From Antitrichia curtipendula (Eukaryota > Streptophyta > Bryopsida > Hypnales > Leucodontaceae), in assembly GCA_951230915.1 (NCBI GenBank), contig OX579640.1, positions 20,294,981-20,358,980 of the forward strand: a DNA stretch of 64,000 nt. Direction: 5' to 3'. Every line of letters starts with the position of its first letter. The first letter of the stretch is position 1. This document shows, in pieces, positions 23,380 to 34,919 of the stretch. The notes under the pieces were generated by a model that saw only the letters and a list, made by a program, of their open reading frames with translations, made no database searches and had not been told where the DNA came from. Made by a program: the position numbers and the translations under genes.

Positions 23380-25172
23380 CAGTAGTAAGGTAACTACCCC
23401 TAAATCGCACTAATAAGCAATTCAGCATGGTTTCCATTATTATATTGGAATATTTTTTTGTGGGATTGTGTTGGTAGTGAAAAGGGGATTTTAAATTTTC
23501 TTAGAATGCATTTTTTGAAACCTATATTCACAAACTACAAATTTTTAAATTACTGAAAATAGGTGTTTCTAAAAGCAATCAAAGACTCTCATGAATAGTG
23601 GGTGTACATTTTAGGCAAGAATCTGTAGTGTGCAATTTTAGGAAGCGTGCAATTTTAGGTGTAAATTACCTTGCTACTGAAATTTGGGCTCGGGGAGTGC
23701 ACTCTTCAGGGTTTACATGGGTACCCTGCGTGCAAGGGCCTATTAAAGGGGGGCTATGTAGGTAAATTTTTGTCATTTTAATAGGGCTATATTTATCTAA
23801 ATTTCTAAAGGGTAGTAATTTAATGTATCCTATACTTTATTTGAAAAATAATTGTGTGATCATTTAAGGTACCCTATATTCATTATAAATACAAGGTTTA
23901 GTACAAACAAGTTCATACATCTAAATAAATACCAACAAAATTTGGTTTTAGGATTAATACATGCAAAATGTGAGTGTTGATTTGTATGCAAAAACATTGT
24001 TATTTAGTGTTAAAACACGTTGCAGTAAAATGCACTATCACAATGGAGATATTGTACAAAGAACTACACTTTTACACCAAGGTATTAGAGAATTGAAATA
24101 TGAAATCTCAGTAAATATAGAAGACGACCAACAAGCAAGCTCAATTGAACACTAAGCATGTGGAGAAAACAAGAATGAGGTCTGAATTTTTACTTTGAAA
24201 CAATTACTGCTTTTCAATTGATTTAGTATTGAAATTGTGAAAAATATAAATATGCAATGTTAGTACAATAACTATGCGCAAACATAATGTGTGATTATTG
24301 CACTAACTTTATGTGTCTTAAAAAAGCACTAATAATGCACGAAGTTAGTCGCCCATCACTAAACCACTGAAGTCATACATATTTCGTCATGCATAGTTAT
24401 CGTGCAACTTTCGCACTTCAAACTCAAATATGAATGATATATCTAAACTGCATGGTGGTAATGAATGTCAATATCGTATTACAACAATATTTCCAAATTC
24501 ATGAATGTAACATGAAAGCAATGTCCGACGATAATCACACAATTAATAGTGACAATTCGTAACAAGGGAACTTTGTGATGAACGTCATCAAACTGAAATG
24601 CCTTAAACCTTGTTCATCTACACATTGTTGTGGAAAATTTTACTTTAATTTCATCCATCCACTACAACTTGTGTCTTCATTGTGTAGCTCTGTCCAATTA
24701 CCACCCTTCTTCAGCCACTCTCATGACACCTGTTGTGTATTATAAGCAGTTAAGCACCCTTAAAGCTTTGGAGTAACATGTTGTACACACGCATTTGATA
24801 CAACATAGGATACTCCTCAAAGAAATACTAACCCAAGTAATACAATATTATATTCATTAATTTTTTTAGTTTCTTTTTTGCTAGGCTATTGTAGAAATAA
24901 AAAAAATTAAATCTCACTAATAAATCCTACCCTTCATTATTTATAAAGACTCCAAACACATTGCAACAATGCTAACTTATTTCTAAGTCATGTCAAAAAT
25001 TTAGGAGCAAGGCAATTAAAATAATCCTTCATTTGATTGCATGTGTACCAAAAAAAATAGGGAGTGCACTCCCCGAGAAGTTGGGCACGGCACAGTTGCA
25101 ACACAACAAGGAAATTGTAGAAAAGAACAATGTTGCACTTATTCATCTTGAAATTATCTAAATTTTTTTGGT
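23380..25172. other. Gene-free AT-rich DNA
   Basis: Nothing coding is recognised. Three spaced copies of TGCAATTTTAGG-like sequence lie near 23630-23665. No RNA gene or transposon ends were identified. Confidence 0.5.
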
Positions 25173-25176
25173 TTAA

Positions 25177-25401
25177 CCCTTAAAGGATGAAGGGGTGACC
25201 TTGCAAACCATCCCTTTTCATTACCTTGTGAATCATTGGCCTAAGAAGTTATAGCAGAGCATTCTATGAAAGTCAAAGTACTATAGAAGACCTTCCCTAT
25301 TCACAACAAAATTCCATGGATGAATAGTTGCACTTTGGTCCTACTAGGTTGATTCTCTGTCATCCATCAAACGCTAAATGTCCTCCTTGACATTTAAGGG
25401 T
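25177..25401. mobile_element. 225-bp TTAA-flanked MITE, copy 2 of the short family
   Basis: TTAA lies at 25173-25176 and 25402-25405. The ends are CCCTTAAAGGATG and, reversed, ACCCTTAAATG. The interior block ACTATAGAAGACCTTCC is shared with the copy at 44655. Confidence 0.72.
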
Positions 25402-25405
25402 TTAA

Positions 25406-26043
25406 AATCTTGGTGATAGGGCTAAATACTTTCAAAGTTAAATTGTTCTCAAGTAAAAGAGACTGACTAACTAACATCCACTAATTAATTTCAAATTTGC
25501 TCACTAGCACGGAGTAACAACATGTGGAATACAATCTTCGAGAGTTTCTATAAGTGTAGAAAACTCTTCTTTTGTTGGTGTGTGAAATTCTTCTTTATTG
25601 TAGAAAATTCTTCTTTATGTTTTTTAGTGACAACTTGTATTTTTAATTGGAAATTTCTCCCTCAAATTCTTAATGTTTATAACTTTCTTCACTAAGACCT
25701 TGACTAATGTTCCATTGTTCTCTTTTTCACTTCCTTTTTAATGTACATGGTCACTTTTTCAAAGAGAAAGAAAAGGGATTGTTCATATGACAAAGAAGTA
25801 AAGTACAAAAATTTCAATTTGGTTTTGGTTTTGGATCCGGGTCAGATTGTGGCAAAAACTCTAGCCTTAAATTTATATTCCATCGTCTCTAAAGTGTCTG
25901 CAACTAATTAAAACCATCCAAATATTAACCTCTGTGGCACTCTGAGCATGCAATAGAAATTCAAGAATAGTTGGCAAATCTACTTGAAGTAAAACCCAAG
26001 TGGTTGTGCAAGTTTAGCTCGGAGGCAAAATGAATTAATTTAA
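25406..26043. other. Gene-free AT-rich DNA
   Basis: No gene or repeat is recognised between two TTAA elements. Confidence 0.5.
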
Positions 26044-26047
26044 TTAA

Positions 26048-26960
26048 CCCCTAAAGGATTGAGGCCTTTTTTTTCCATAAAAAATACTCAAAACTACCAT
26101 TGCTATTGCAAAGAGCAAAAAACTTTAATTTTTTTTCCATATCTAATTGTCTGATCTTATACTCAACTAGTAAAAAAATGTATGGAAGAAATTTCAAAAA
26201 CTTTGACTACATAGATTGCAAGATATTTGCATCCAAAGTAAAAAAAAACAAGTTTTTTTTCCAACTTGCTTGACTAGATTTTTGGCTTTGAATCTTCATA
26301 ACTCAAAATTTTTGTACTACTAATTTTGATTTTTAAAGTCTTTATGTTGAATAGTTGAGTTGAGAATCTAAAACAAAAATTCAAAAAACACACTCAAATT
26401 TTACTCATTAAGAAATTGTTAAGTAGAAGTAGGTTTAAGATTGAAGGAAAAAATAAATCATTAATAGCTCTAAAATGGAACTGAAATACAATTGTCTCAT
26501 CGATGAGATTGTTCAAGCAAGCAACCTAATCCTATCTAACAAATTTTCTTGGAAAATTGTAAAAATTGCATTCACAAATGAATCCTATAAGTTATTTTTT
26601 CAAAAAGATGCTTAGATTGCCCCCCAAATAAGATTGTCCATAATTTTTTCATCACTACTCCAAATAGATTGAACCAAAGCTTCAAATGTAGACAATTTTT
26701 TTTTTAAATCGAATTTAAAATAAAAAAATTATTTTGACTTTTTGTGATTTTTTTGTTTTGCTCGTTGACCTCCTTTTTTGGCTTAATATGCCATAAATTT
26801 TTCTCCCGGGCACCGATTGAAATAAAAATTATATACCCACAAAGCTCTCGCAAAAGTGCACATCCTCAAAAAGATTCAAAAACATTCATTACAAATTGAG
26901 ACAACAGGAACCTACCTGGACCCAAATTGTCCCCCAAGGGGACAAACAGTCCTTTAGGGG
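26048..26960. mobile_element. Long-family TTAA element, 913 bp, best-preserved ends
   Basis: TTAA lies on both sides (26044-26047, 26961-26964). The ends are CCCCTAAAGGATT and, reversed, CCCCTAAAGGACT, so 12 of 13 are identical. The right end continues into a GTCCCC/GGGGAC hairpin. There is no open frame of transposase size, so it is non-autonomous. Confidence 0.78.
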
Positions 26961-26964
26961 TTAA

Positions 26965-27599
26965 GCTAGCACATTCTCACATCTTCATCCATTTTACATT
27001 CATTGAGGAAGCTTCAAGAAAAATCATGTAGTACATCAATGGAAAGAAAATATCAGAGTGCTTGACACAAATCAATGATATACATATTGCTTGAGGAAAT
27101 TCCAATTCTTTATTCTATATTTTTCAAAAGTAATTTGTACTATCATGACATTGAGCACTTGAGGAAAAAAAACTCACATGTTGGAGCTGTTATTTTGGAG
27201 CAACCGAAAAAAAAAAATAGTACAAAAAATAATAAAAGTGAACCATCTCCAAAGCAACAACCAAGGTTACTTTTTTATTTTACAGGTTATTTTCCTATAA
27301 TTCCCATATTGAACCATTTTTTCAAGTACTGAGTTCATTTTTTTTCCTTTCTATTTTCTGAATTTTTAAAGATTTTTCTCTTCTTTTTGCCCGAAGTTAC
27401 AGGAGTTCGTTCCTTTCTGCTTCTCAAGTCCACGGGAGGGTCTGTCTGTCCTTTGTACCTCAAGTTCAGCCCTTTTGTTTTTAGGGGCTGGAATAAGACA
27501 GAAGTGCAGGCTCCCATGCTGCCATTGGTTGTTAAAAAGTTGGGGATGGTTCTTGTAAAAAAACTAGTGGTGCAGCAAAGTCTTCGTGCCATTAACGGC
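26965..27599. other. Gene-free stretch with a short coding-like patch of unknown product
   Basis: 27387-27600 is higher in GC and open on the plus strand (PLVVKKLGMVLVKKLVVQQ-type sequence). It ends at a GT next to the repeat at 27600. No family is recognised; it may be a gene scrap or chance. Confidence 0.2.
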
Positions 27600-27870
27600 A
27601 AGGTGGGTACGCCACTTTTTTGATTCTGTGCTTTTTTACTATTATTAGACTGGTCAGTTTTTCATATTTTTTTTTGGTTGGCACTTGAAAGGAGGATCCA
27701 ATGCACCAAAGAACATGACAATTGCATATTGTATGCAAAAGTTGTGAAGGAACAAAGTTTGGTTCTAAAACAATTTTCTTACAAAGGTACATATTTGATT
27801 TTGGAGATGTACAGAAAGTGAAGATGGCAGTTTTAGGGCGAGGGGGGGCATTTTTGGAAGGCCTACCTTA
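27600..27870. mobile_element. 270-bp dispersed MITE-like repeat, copy 1
   Basis: It begins AAGGTGGGTACGCC and ends with the imperfect reverse complement (GGCCTACCTT). The interior shares CACCAAAGAAC, TATGCAAAAGTT and GATTTTGGA blocks with 55526-55816, and in reverse with 32725-32940. Confidence 0.6.
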
Positions 27871-29380
27871 GAGCAACAAGCCAATCATTATTGATTTTAG
27901 TCAAGCCCCACAATTTACTAGTCTATTTGCTACCATTTTGCAACTAGATATGAATGATAAGTTTTATATTTATTTTTTAAAGATGAAGTCATATGTCTAC
28001 TATAAGTTGTAAAAAAGTTCAAATTGTTTGGGGAAATTTTGAAACTATCATTAATATGTTTTTTTAAATGAAAAAAAATGGTATGAAATATCAAATATAT
28101 AATTAAAAAAATACGAAATTTTGACCATGTATGTGTATTATAGTGTATAACATTGTGGTATAAACCATAGGTACCGTGTCATTCTAAAATTAAAAAATGA
28201 ACAAACCATGGTTATAGGCTCAAAGCTAATATTGCTATAAAATATTGAAAATTATAAATTCTTCAAAATTTGTGACTAAAGTAGAAACTGCACTTGATAA
28301 ACTTCCTTTCATTAGTTGGACTCAAATTCTAAAAAGTATCATTTTTATGGCTAAAATTCACATCAAGAGTTAATAGCAAGAAATGGCCTAAATACACTAC
28401 AAATTAGGGTGATCCATGGATTAAGCATCTTTTTCTTTAAAAAAATCAATAATATCATGATGAGGTAATTTGCAATACTCTGTCCTAAATCTGTACTCAA
28501 ACAACTTCAAAAAAATTGGATGAAAATGAAGGTGAAGTAATCTAAATAGACACTTAGTATCACAACAACATTAAAGGGTAATCCTAGAAGGATGTTGCAT
28601 TGGTGATAGGTACTTAGTTGATAATAACTTGATTTTTGAATTAATAGGTGCATTCTTCGTTTCTATAGTGCTTTGGAGAGTCATCCATTAAACACTTTTT
28701 GGCCTCAGTGTCCTTTAAAGATTAACCATAAAAGGGAATCATCTCAAAAGTAAGTACTAATTTAAACATGTTTCAAATTATGGACCAATAGATGTATTAT
28801 CTATTTCTATATTAATAGTTATCCATCCCACTTTGTGTGCTTAGCATCATTTCAAAGATAACTTGTGAGAATATATAGTAGCAAGATTACTTTGAAAACT
28901 AATGATAAATAATTGAAACTCCCTCATTGCATCTATATTGGCAATTGATGTAGAGCATTCTTTCTTCTTTCCATTGCTGTTTTTCTGTTCTAGGATTGGC
29001 ATTTTATGCTGAATAATTATTTAAAGTTGGAAAAAATGTTTCAACAATTGCTTCTACAATTAATCAAAACTTAAAGTTTGTACGTATGAGGCCCATTTTC
29101 TAATAGTTTGACATTTGCAAAAAAAATAAAATTGTTTTCAAGTTTTTCTCAAAATAATTTTTATAAAAAATTCATTTTTTGTTTTTTATTCAATTTTTTT
29201 GACCTTGATAGATGGATATGGTGTATGATTTCCTTGAAGCTTCCTCTATGATTATTTATACTTAAAGAAATTTGATGGATTTAGGCCAAAAATAGTCTCA
29301 AATCATTATTTTCTAAAATTATATTTAAATCTTTGCTCACATTTTTATATTTGGGTGGATTCAACCATACAATCTCTTAC
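27871..29380. other. Gene-free AT-rich DNA
   Basis: No gene, RNA or element ends are recognised. Degenerate TTAA-type ends (CATTAAAGGGT near 28570 and TCCTTTAAAGATTAA near 28720) may be a decayed copy of the short family. Confidence 0.45.
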
Positions 29381-29384
29381 TTAA

Positions 29385-29605
29385 TCCTTAAAGGATGAGT
29401 TTATTATTGTAGAAATCATTTGTTTTAGAATTGTATAAATTGTCGACTTAAAAAATGCAAAAATACTCATTAAAAAATCAAACTATTATAGAAGTCCTTT
29501 CCTTTTCATACAAATTTTGGAGGATGAATATTTTCATTTTTGTCTTGCATGGAGAAACTCTTTACAATTCATTAGCCAAAAAATGTCTTCACCGTTGTTC
29601 ATGGG
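29385..29605. mobile_element. 221-bp TTAA-flanked MITE, copy 3 of the short family
   Basis: TTAA lies at 29381-29384 and 29606-29609. The left end TCCTTAAAGGATG and the interior block CTATTATAGAAGTCCTTTCC match the copies at 25177 and 44655. It is more decayed than those. Confidence 0.6.
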
Positions 29606-29609
29606 TTAA

Positions 29610-30516
29610 CATGTTAGAGTATACCCTCTTAAAATTTTACACCATAAAACCTTCCAATTACAAGATCGTGATCCTTGAATAGATGAATTTTCAATTCTTT
29701 CATAGAGGTTTAATTTCATCTTTTAAATTTTTTATTAAAAAATGTGTATGCCCTATACAGCTTGTAACTCTCAATTATATGTTGAAAAATAAAATTGAGA
29801 ATAGATATATAATAATTCAACAAAATATAGTTCATATTCATTATTGGAAAAAATTGTTAGTGAGTTAAATTGATTAAAGTTAATAAATTGTTTCTAACTT
29901 AATAATAGAATAAAAAAATTCAAATCTGAATAGTATTAAAGTTGTACGGAATAATAAACAACCAACGTCTTTTTATTGTTTGTTTTTTCAAACAATAAAA
30001 GTTTGGTGAGAATTGAGGTCCAACCAACAAATCTTTAATGGTACTTTATAGAAGCAACAAAAGAACTACTTGAAGAAGGTGAGAATTAGACTTTGATTTT
30101 TAAGCTCTTTTGATTTTATGCAACCTTTTCATTATCATTCTTAACTCCATCTTGGATAGACTGGGACGATCCTCCATGTGGTGAATGGCTATTCAAGGTT
30201 CAATTTTTGCATAGAATGTGATGAAAACTAGTGTTTTTAGATTTGAAACCAACATTTTTTGGCATTATGGAAACCTAGACAGTGTAAATTTGAATGTGAA
30301 GGAAATTGGTTAGTGAGAAAATGATATTGGAGGAAAAAAACTAGAAGATTTTTAAATTTGAGAGAATGCAATTGGCAACTATAATTGAAAAACAACAATT
30401 CATTCTTATTGGATGAAGAAAATTACCTTGGGACCTTCAAATATTTCCAAATGCTACTTATGGCTTTCAATGGGCTAACAAGCCTCTAAGCCATTGCAAA
30501 TTGCAAATCCGACAAG
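29610..30516. other. Gene-free AT-rich DNA
   Basis: Nothing recognised beyond short chance open frames. Confidence 0.5.
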
Positions 30517-30520
30517 TTAA

Positions 30521-31453
30521 TCCCCTAAGACCTGTAAGAGATCAAGTGTCCCTTAGAAAATGGATGAAAGTTTGAGTAGGTTCTTATGATCTCAATTATT
30601 GGCATGGTTTATCAAAATATTTTTAGAAGACAAAAATAAAGTAGCTTCATAGAAAAATAAAAAAGTTCCAATAGATATCCGGAAGTAAAATTTGTGTTAT
30701 ACTAAGCTCAAAATACTCAACTCCAGGAAAAAAATCACAAAAATGAAAAATGACAATTGTAAATTTTTATGTCTCATAGAAAATATAATTTGTTTCTATG
30801 CATAGATTTGATTCATTCTATTTGGATTAGTGATGTGAAAGTTATGAAGAATCTTATATTGTGGGCAATTACAGCATTTTGCACAAAAACTAATATATTG
30901 AATTTAGTTTTTAACATCGTTGTTTCAATTTTTCAAAAGAAGAAATTTGAAATGGTTTAATTTGTTTGCTAGAACAATCTCACCATTAGAATCAGTAGAC
31001 TAAGTGTGTTTCAATTCCATCTTAGAACTATTAATGATTTAGTTTTTCCTTCTATCATAGATCCTCTTCTACTAAACAATTTCTTAAAGAATGAACACTT
31101 GTTAAGCTTCTCAAAAAAAATCCCTAAACTTTCAACCTAGTTCTTTAACACAAAATTATTAAAAACAAAATCTACATTGCAAAAAATGTAAGTTAAAAAA
31201 AATTAAAAGCCTTATAATCTAGTCTCACAAAGTGCAAGAAAAAAACCCGTTTTCTTCACTTTAAATGCAAATATCTTGCAATCTATGTGGTCAAAATTTC
31301 TGGAATTTCTTCTTCACATATTTATACTAGTTTAGTGAAAGATTCTTCCATTAGATATGTCAAAAAAATAATTTTAATCCATTTTGCACTTTGCAATAGA
31401 AATGATAGTTTTGAATATTCTTTGACAAAAAAAAGGCCTTGATCTTTTAGGAA
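30521..31453. mobile_element. Decayed long-family TTAA element
   Basis: The left TTAA (30517-30520) is followed by TCCCCTAAGACCTG. The right end is a decayed GATCTTTTAGG. The interior, for example GATTAGTGATGTGAAAGTTATG, matches the copies at 26048 and 31780. Length and order agree with the family. Confidence 0.55.
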
Positions 31454-31779
31454 AAGAAGACATCACAATTGGAAAATGGTGGGGAGATGGAAAACCAAGT
31501 TTGGGCTTCCTTTCAAGGACACTCAAGCACCCAGAAAACAATTCCCCAAATTCCAAAGATTGCTCAAAATCCACCCAGCCTAATCTTCTTCACCAATGAG
31601 AGTACAAGATTTGATGCCCTCAGTCTATAGAAATTAAAATAAAAAATCTGATTTCCCTTTCCAGAATTCTACTCCAATTGTAACAGCACAGTACGGTAGG
31701 TTTCAAGACTTTTTAGATTGAAATAAACTTTCAAATGTGTCCCCCTAACAACCCCAAAAGACAAAAAGTCAATCTTTAA

Positions 31780-32723
31780 CCCCTAAAAGATCGTTGTCCC
31801 TTCGAGGGACAAATGGGATTTCGGGCAGGTACCTACGGGCTAAATTTTTGTCGTGATTTTTGAAACTTTTTTTGAAGATAGAAAAATTGAAAAGCTTTGT
31901 GAAAATATAATTTTTTTACAATCGGTGCTTGGGAACAACAGTTATGACCAAATAAGCTCAAAATAGGGAACGGGGGGCAGCTTCGGCAGCCAAATTTTTT
32001 TTGCAAAAGTTTGAATTTTTTTTTAATATTTTTTTCTCAGAGAATATATTTTTTTCTGTGTGGAAAGATTTTATTCATTTCATTCGGATTTGTTATGAGA
32101 AAGTTATGGACATTCTTGTTTTTTGGGCAGTTAGAGTATCTTCCTGAAAAAAATAACTTGTAGAATTCATTTTTGAATGCAATTTTTCAAATTTTTCAAT
32201 TTTTTTTTCCTGCATGGTTTAGTTTACTTGCTAGAACAATCTCACCATTGAGATTAGTGCATTTTAATTCCATCTAAAATATATGAATATTTTAGATTTT
32301 CCTTCTATCTTGTACCTACTTCTACTTAACAATTTTCTTAAGAATGATAATTAAGTTTTTTTTGGATTTTTTTTTTCCTAGACTCTCAACTCAATTCTCT
32401 ACTATAAAGATTTAAACCTCAAAATGTTGTAGTGCAAAAAATTTAAGTTAAAAATGTTTAAAGTCAAGAATTCTAGTCTTGCAATATGCTGAAATTTTTT
32501 ATTTTAAAAACTTATTAAATGCAGATATCTTGAAATCTCTGCAGTCAAAAATTCTTGAAAAAATTCCACACATTTTTATACTAGTTAGGTTTAAGATCCT
32601 ACGGTTAGATGTTAAGAACCCAAGTTAAAAAAAAACATTTTTCAAATTTTTTTACTCTTAGCTATAGAAATGGCATCTTTGAGTGTTTTTTTGCAACAAA
32701 AGGGCCTTGGGGGCTTCTAAGGG
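31780..32723. mobile_element. Long-family TTAA element, 944 bp
   Basis: TTAA lies at 31776-31779 and 32724-32727. The left end CCCCTAAAAGATCG is followed by a GTCCCTTCGAGGGAC hairpin. The element lies in the opposite orientation to the 26048 copy. Non-coding. Confidence 0.75.
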
Positions 32724-32724
32724 T

Positions 32725-32940
32725 TAAGGTGGATACACCAAAAATCGTGCCCTTCCCACAACTGCCATTATCACTCTTGGTAAGTACATTTCCAAAATCA
32801 ACATGTATGTATATTGAAGAAACGATTTTAGAACATCTACCAAAAGAAATGACCCTTCACAATTTTTGCAAACAATATCCAAATGTCGCATTCTTTGGTT
32901 ATTTGGAACCTCTCTTCATTTGCCAACAAGTGGTATGAAT
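32725..32940. mobile_element. Dispersed MITE-like repeat, copy 2, inverted and truncated
   Basis: It begins AAGGTGGATACACC directly against the preceding TTAA element. Its reverse complement shares blocks with 27600-27870. The far end is unclear. Confidence 0.5.
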
Positions 32941-33449
32941 AGGTGAGACAAGGAAACAAGTCAAGGATACTTTTAGATAAATAGTAAGTTGGGTTGATGG
33001 GAAGGAGAACGGCAGGCTTGTAAATCCTAAAATCAAGTAGGGTAGAGAAAGGGAGGGACTTGAGCTCCATGTTGGAAATTGAATTGGCAATTGTTCCATG
33101 CAAACCATCTGGGTATGCAAATATGGCCTTGGGATTGATTGCCATTGGGACCTTGGAACTCTAGAAATTGGAGGGGGATTGGAGGGAGTTACACATCTAG
33201 GTAAGGCTAAGACATTTTCATTGAGGTCAATATGGCTAAAAATACACATGTGGCACAAGATGACACTTTTTTTTAATACAAAAACGACTTAATTTTTGTC
33301 AAATTTGACCTTCGCTTAGGGTACTTCTCTTCCAGAGAAATGCTTTCCCCAAACTCTCCACTCACCAGCCATATTCACAAGTCTCCAAAAGTTCACTCAT
33401 CAAGCATGACTTGGTCAGCCAGGGAAAATTACCCCATGTATTATTTGCC

Positions 33450-33620
33450 CCATCAAAGAATAAATGTAAAAATTGCCCCATATTTTGTGCCGCTTAAATT
33501 TTGTATTTCTTCATAAATCTTACCTAATTTGGGACCTCTGATTGCAAACGTAAATTCAAAAATTTGCAAATTTTGTCGTATGCAACAAATAAAAAATTTC
33601 AGTGTTTTTTCTGCAGGGCT
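33450..33620. repeat. Dispersed repeat with CCTCTGATTGCAAA block, copy 1
   Basis: The block with GGGACCTCTGATTGCAAA, AATTTGCAAA and TTTCAG recurs at 47405-47560 and 47745-47890. Its origin is unknown and it is non-coding. Confidence 0.55.
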
Positions 33621-33960
33621 GAAACACGTGGCAATACACGAGTGGCGCGGACTTGGCCCAGCCAGCACTCATGAGACTCTTTGTCTTGCCCAGCCAGCAT
33701 AATCCAAGAGCCCCCCCAACCCTCGAACCTTCCGCCCAAGACCCCACCTTGGCCAGCCTGTCGGAAGATTCTTCCCTACAAACCCTCACTGGGCGTGCAC
33801 AACAGTGAACCAAACTTCCATTTCTGAACAGAAACTCCAAAACAAACCCCCCGAATATTCTCTCATCTCGTCCAATTCCACCCCAGAAATCTAAAAAAAA
33901 CAAGTGTCACGAGCATCCTCCATTCCTCATCACCGCTTCCCTATTCCAATTTCCAAGGTT

Positions 33961-34112
33961 TTAGTGTCCCCAAGTCAACAAACTAATAACATTTGATTAC
34001 TGTAGATTACACATGTTTGGCTCTGTTGGTTTGGGTTTAGTGTCCCCAAATCAACAAACTAATAACATTTGATTACTGTAGATTACAAATGTTTGGCACT
34101 GTTGGTTTGGGT
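33961..34112. repeat. Two-copy 76-bp direct tandem duplication
   Basis: TTAGTGTCCCCAA starts at 33961 and again at 34037, and the 76-bp units are nearly identical. It lies upstream of the first dioxygenase gene and may be in its promoter or leader. Confidence 0.9.
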
Positions 34113-34919
34113 TTTCCTTACTTTACTCTTTTGTTTGGGTGTTGTCGCCTTGTGCTCGAACGCGACGAAAGTGAGGTTTCTGCGCGGATGGCGGCGCGGT
34201 TGTCGCTACTGCGACAAATGGGGATGGAAACTGGGGATGACTTGCAGGACGTAGCTATAATTAAGTTCGAAGGCGGTGCTTCCACTCACTTGTTGGAATT
34301 GGAATGTGCCTTTGAAAAGCTTCAACTCGGAGATTGCGGTTACAAGTACAACACATCATCATTGCGCGTGATCAATGCTGCTGGAATCTCGTGGACCCTG
34401 AACCGACTCCTAAGGTGAGACGCTCGAGAGCTTGAATAGATTCGAGCATGCTTTCGTTACCGACGTGAAACTTTTTCCAGTTCAGGATGCAAGGAATTGG
34501 TGTGGTTCAATGGATTTTTGGGTTCAGCAGTAAAATTATAGCTTTGGAGATTAGTAGGGTAGACATTCAATCGGTAGGAACGCTTGAGAGCGCCAGTTTA
34601 AGAGACGGACTTCGTTGTGAAGTTTGGAGCTTTGTCAATCGGTGGGTAAGTTTTAATTTTCGCGGTATGAGTGAAGTTTTCTGTAGAGAAAAAACTAGGA
34701 TTCGTATTGCCATCCTACAGAGCTTCCAAGCACATGGAATCTCTGTGCAATTTCGCCATTTCCAAGAAAATGACGATTGTCGGTACAAATTCCACCTAGC
34801 TTAGCTAATCCTTCCAAACGAGACAAGACTGACATTGAATCTTGCAGACTGGAGTGAGTTAAAAATTCCATTGACAGGGCGCCACCAGCTGCAGAAGTCT
34901 ATCAGTGAGCTCAAGAATC
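34113..34919 (+). other. Upstream region of dioxygenase gene 1, coding-like patch of unknown product
   Basis: 34189-34414 is GC-balanced and open in frame (MAARLSLLRQMG, then KFEGGASTHLLELECAFEK), and is followed by a possible GTGAGA donor. It could be a 5' leader exon or a scrap of another gene; no family is recognised. The rest shows no feature. Confidence 0.25.
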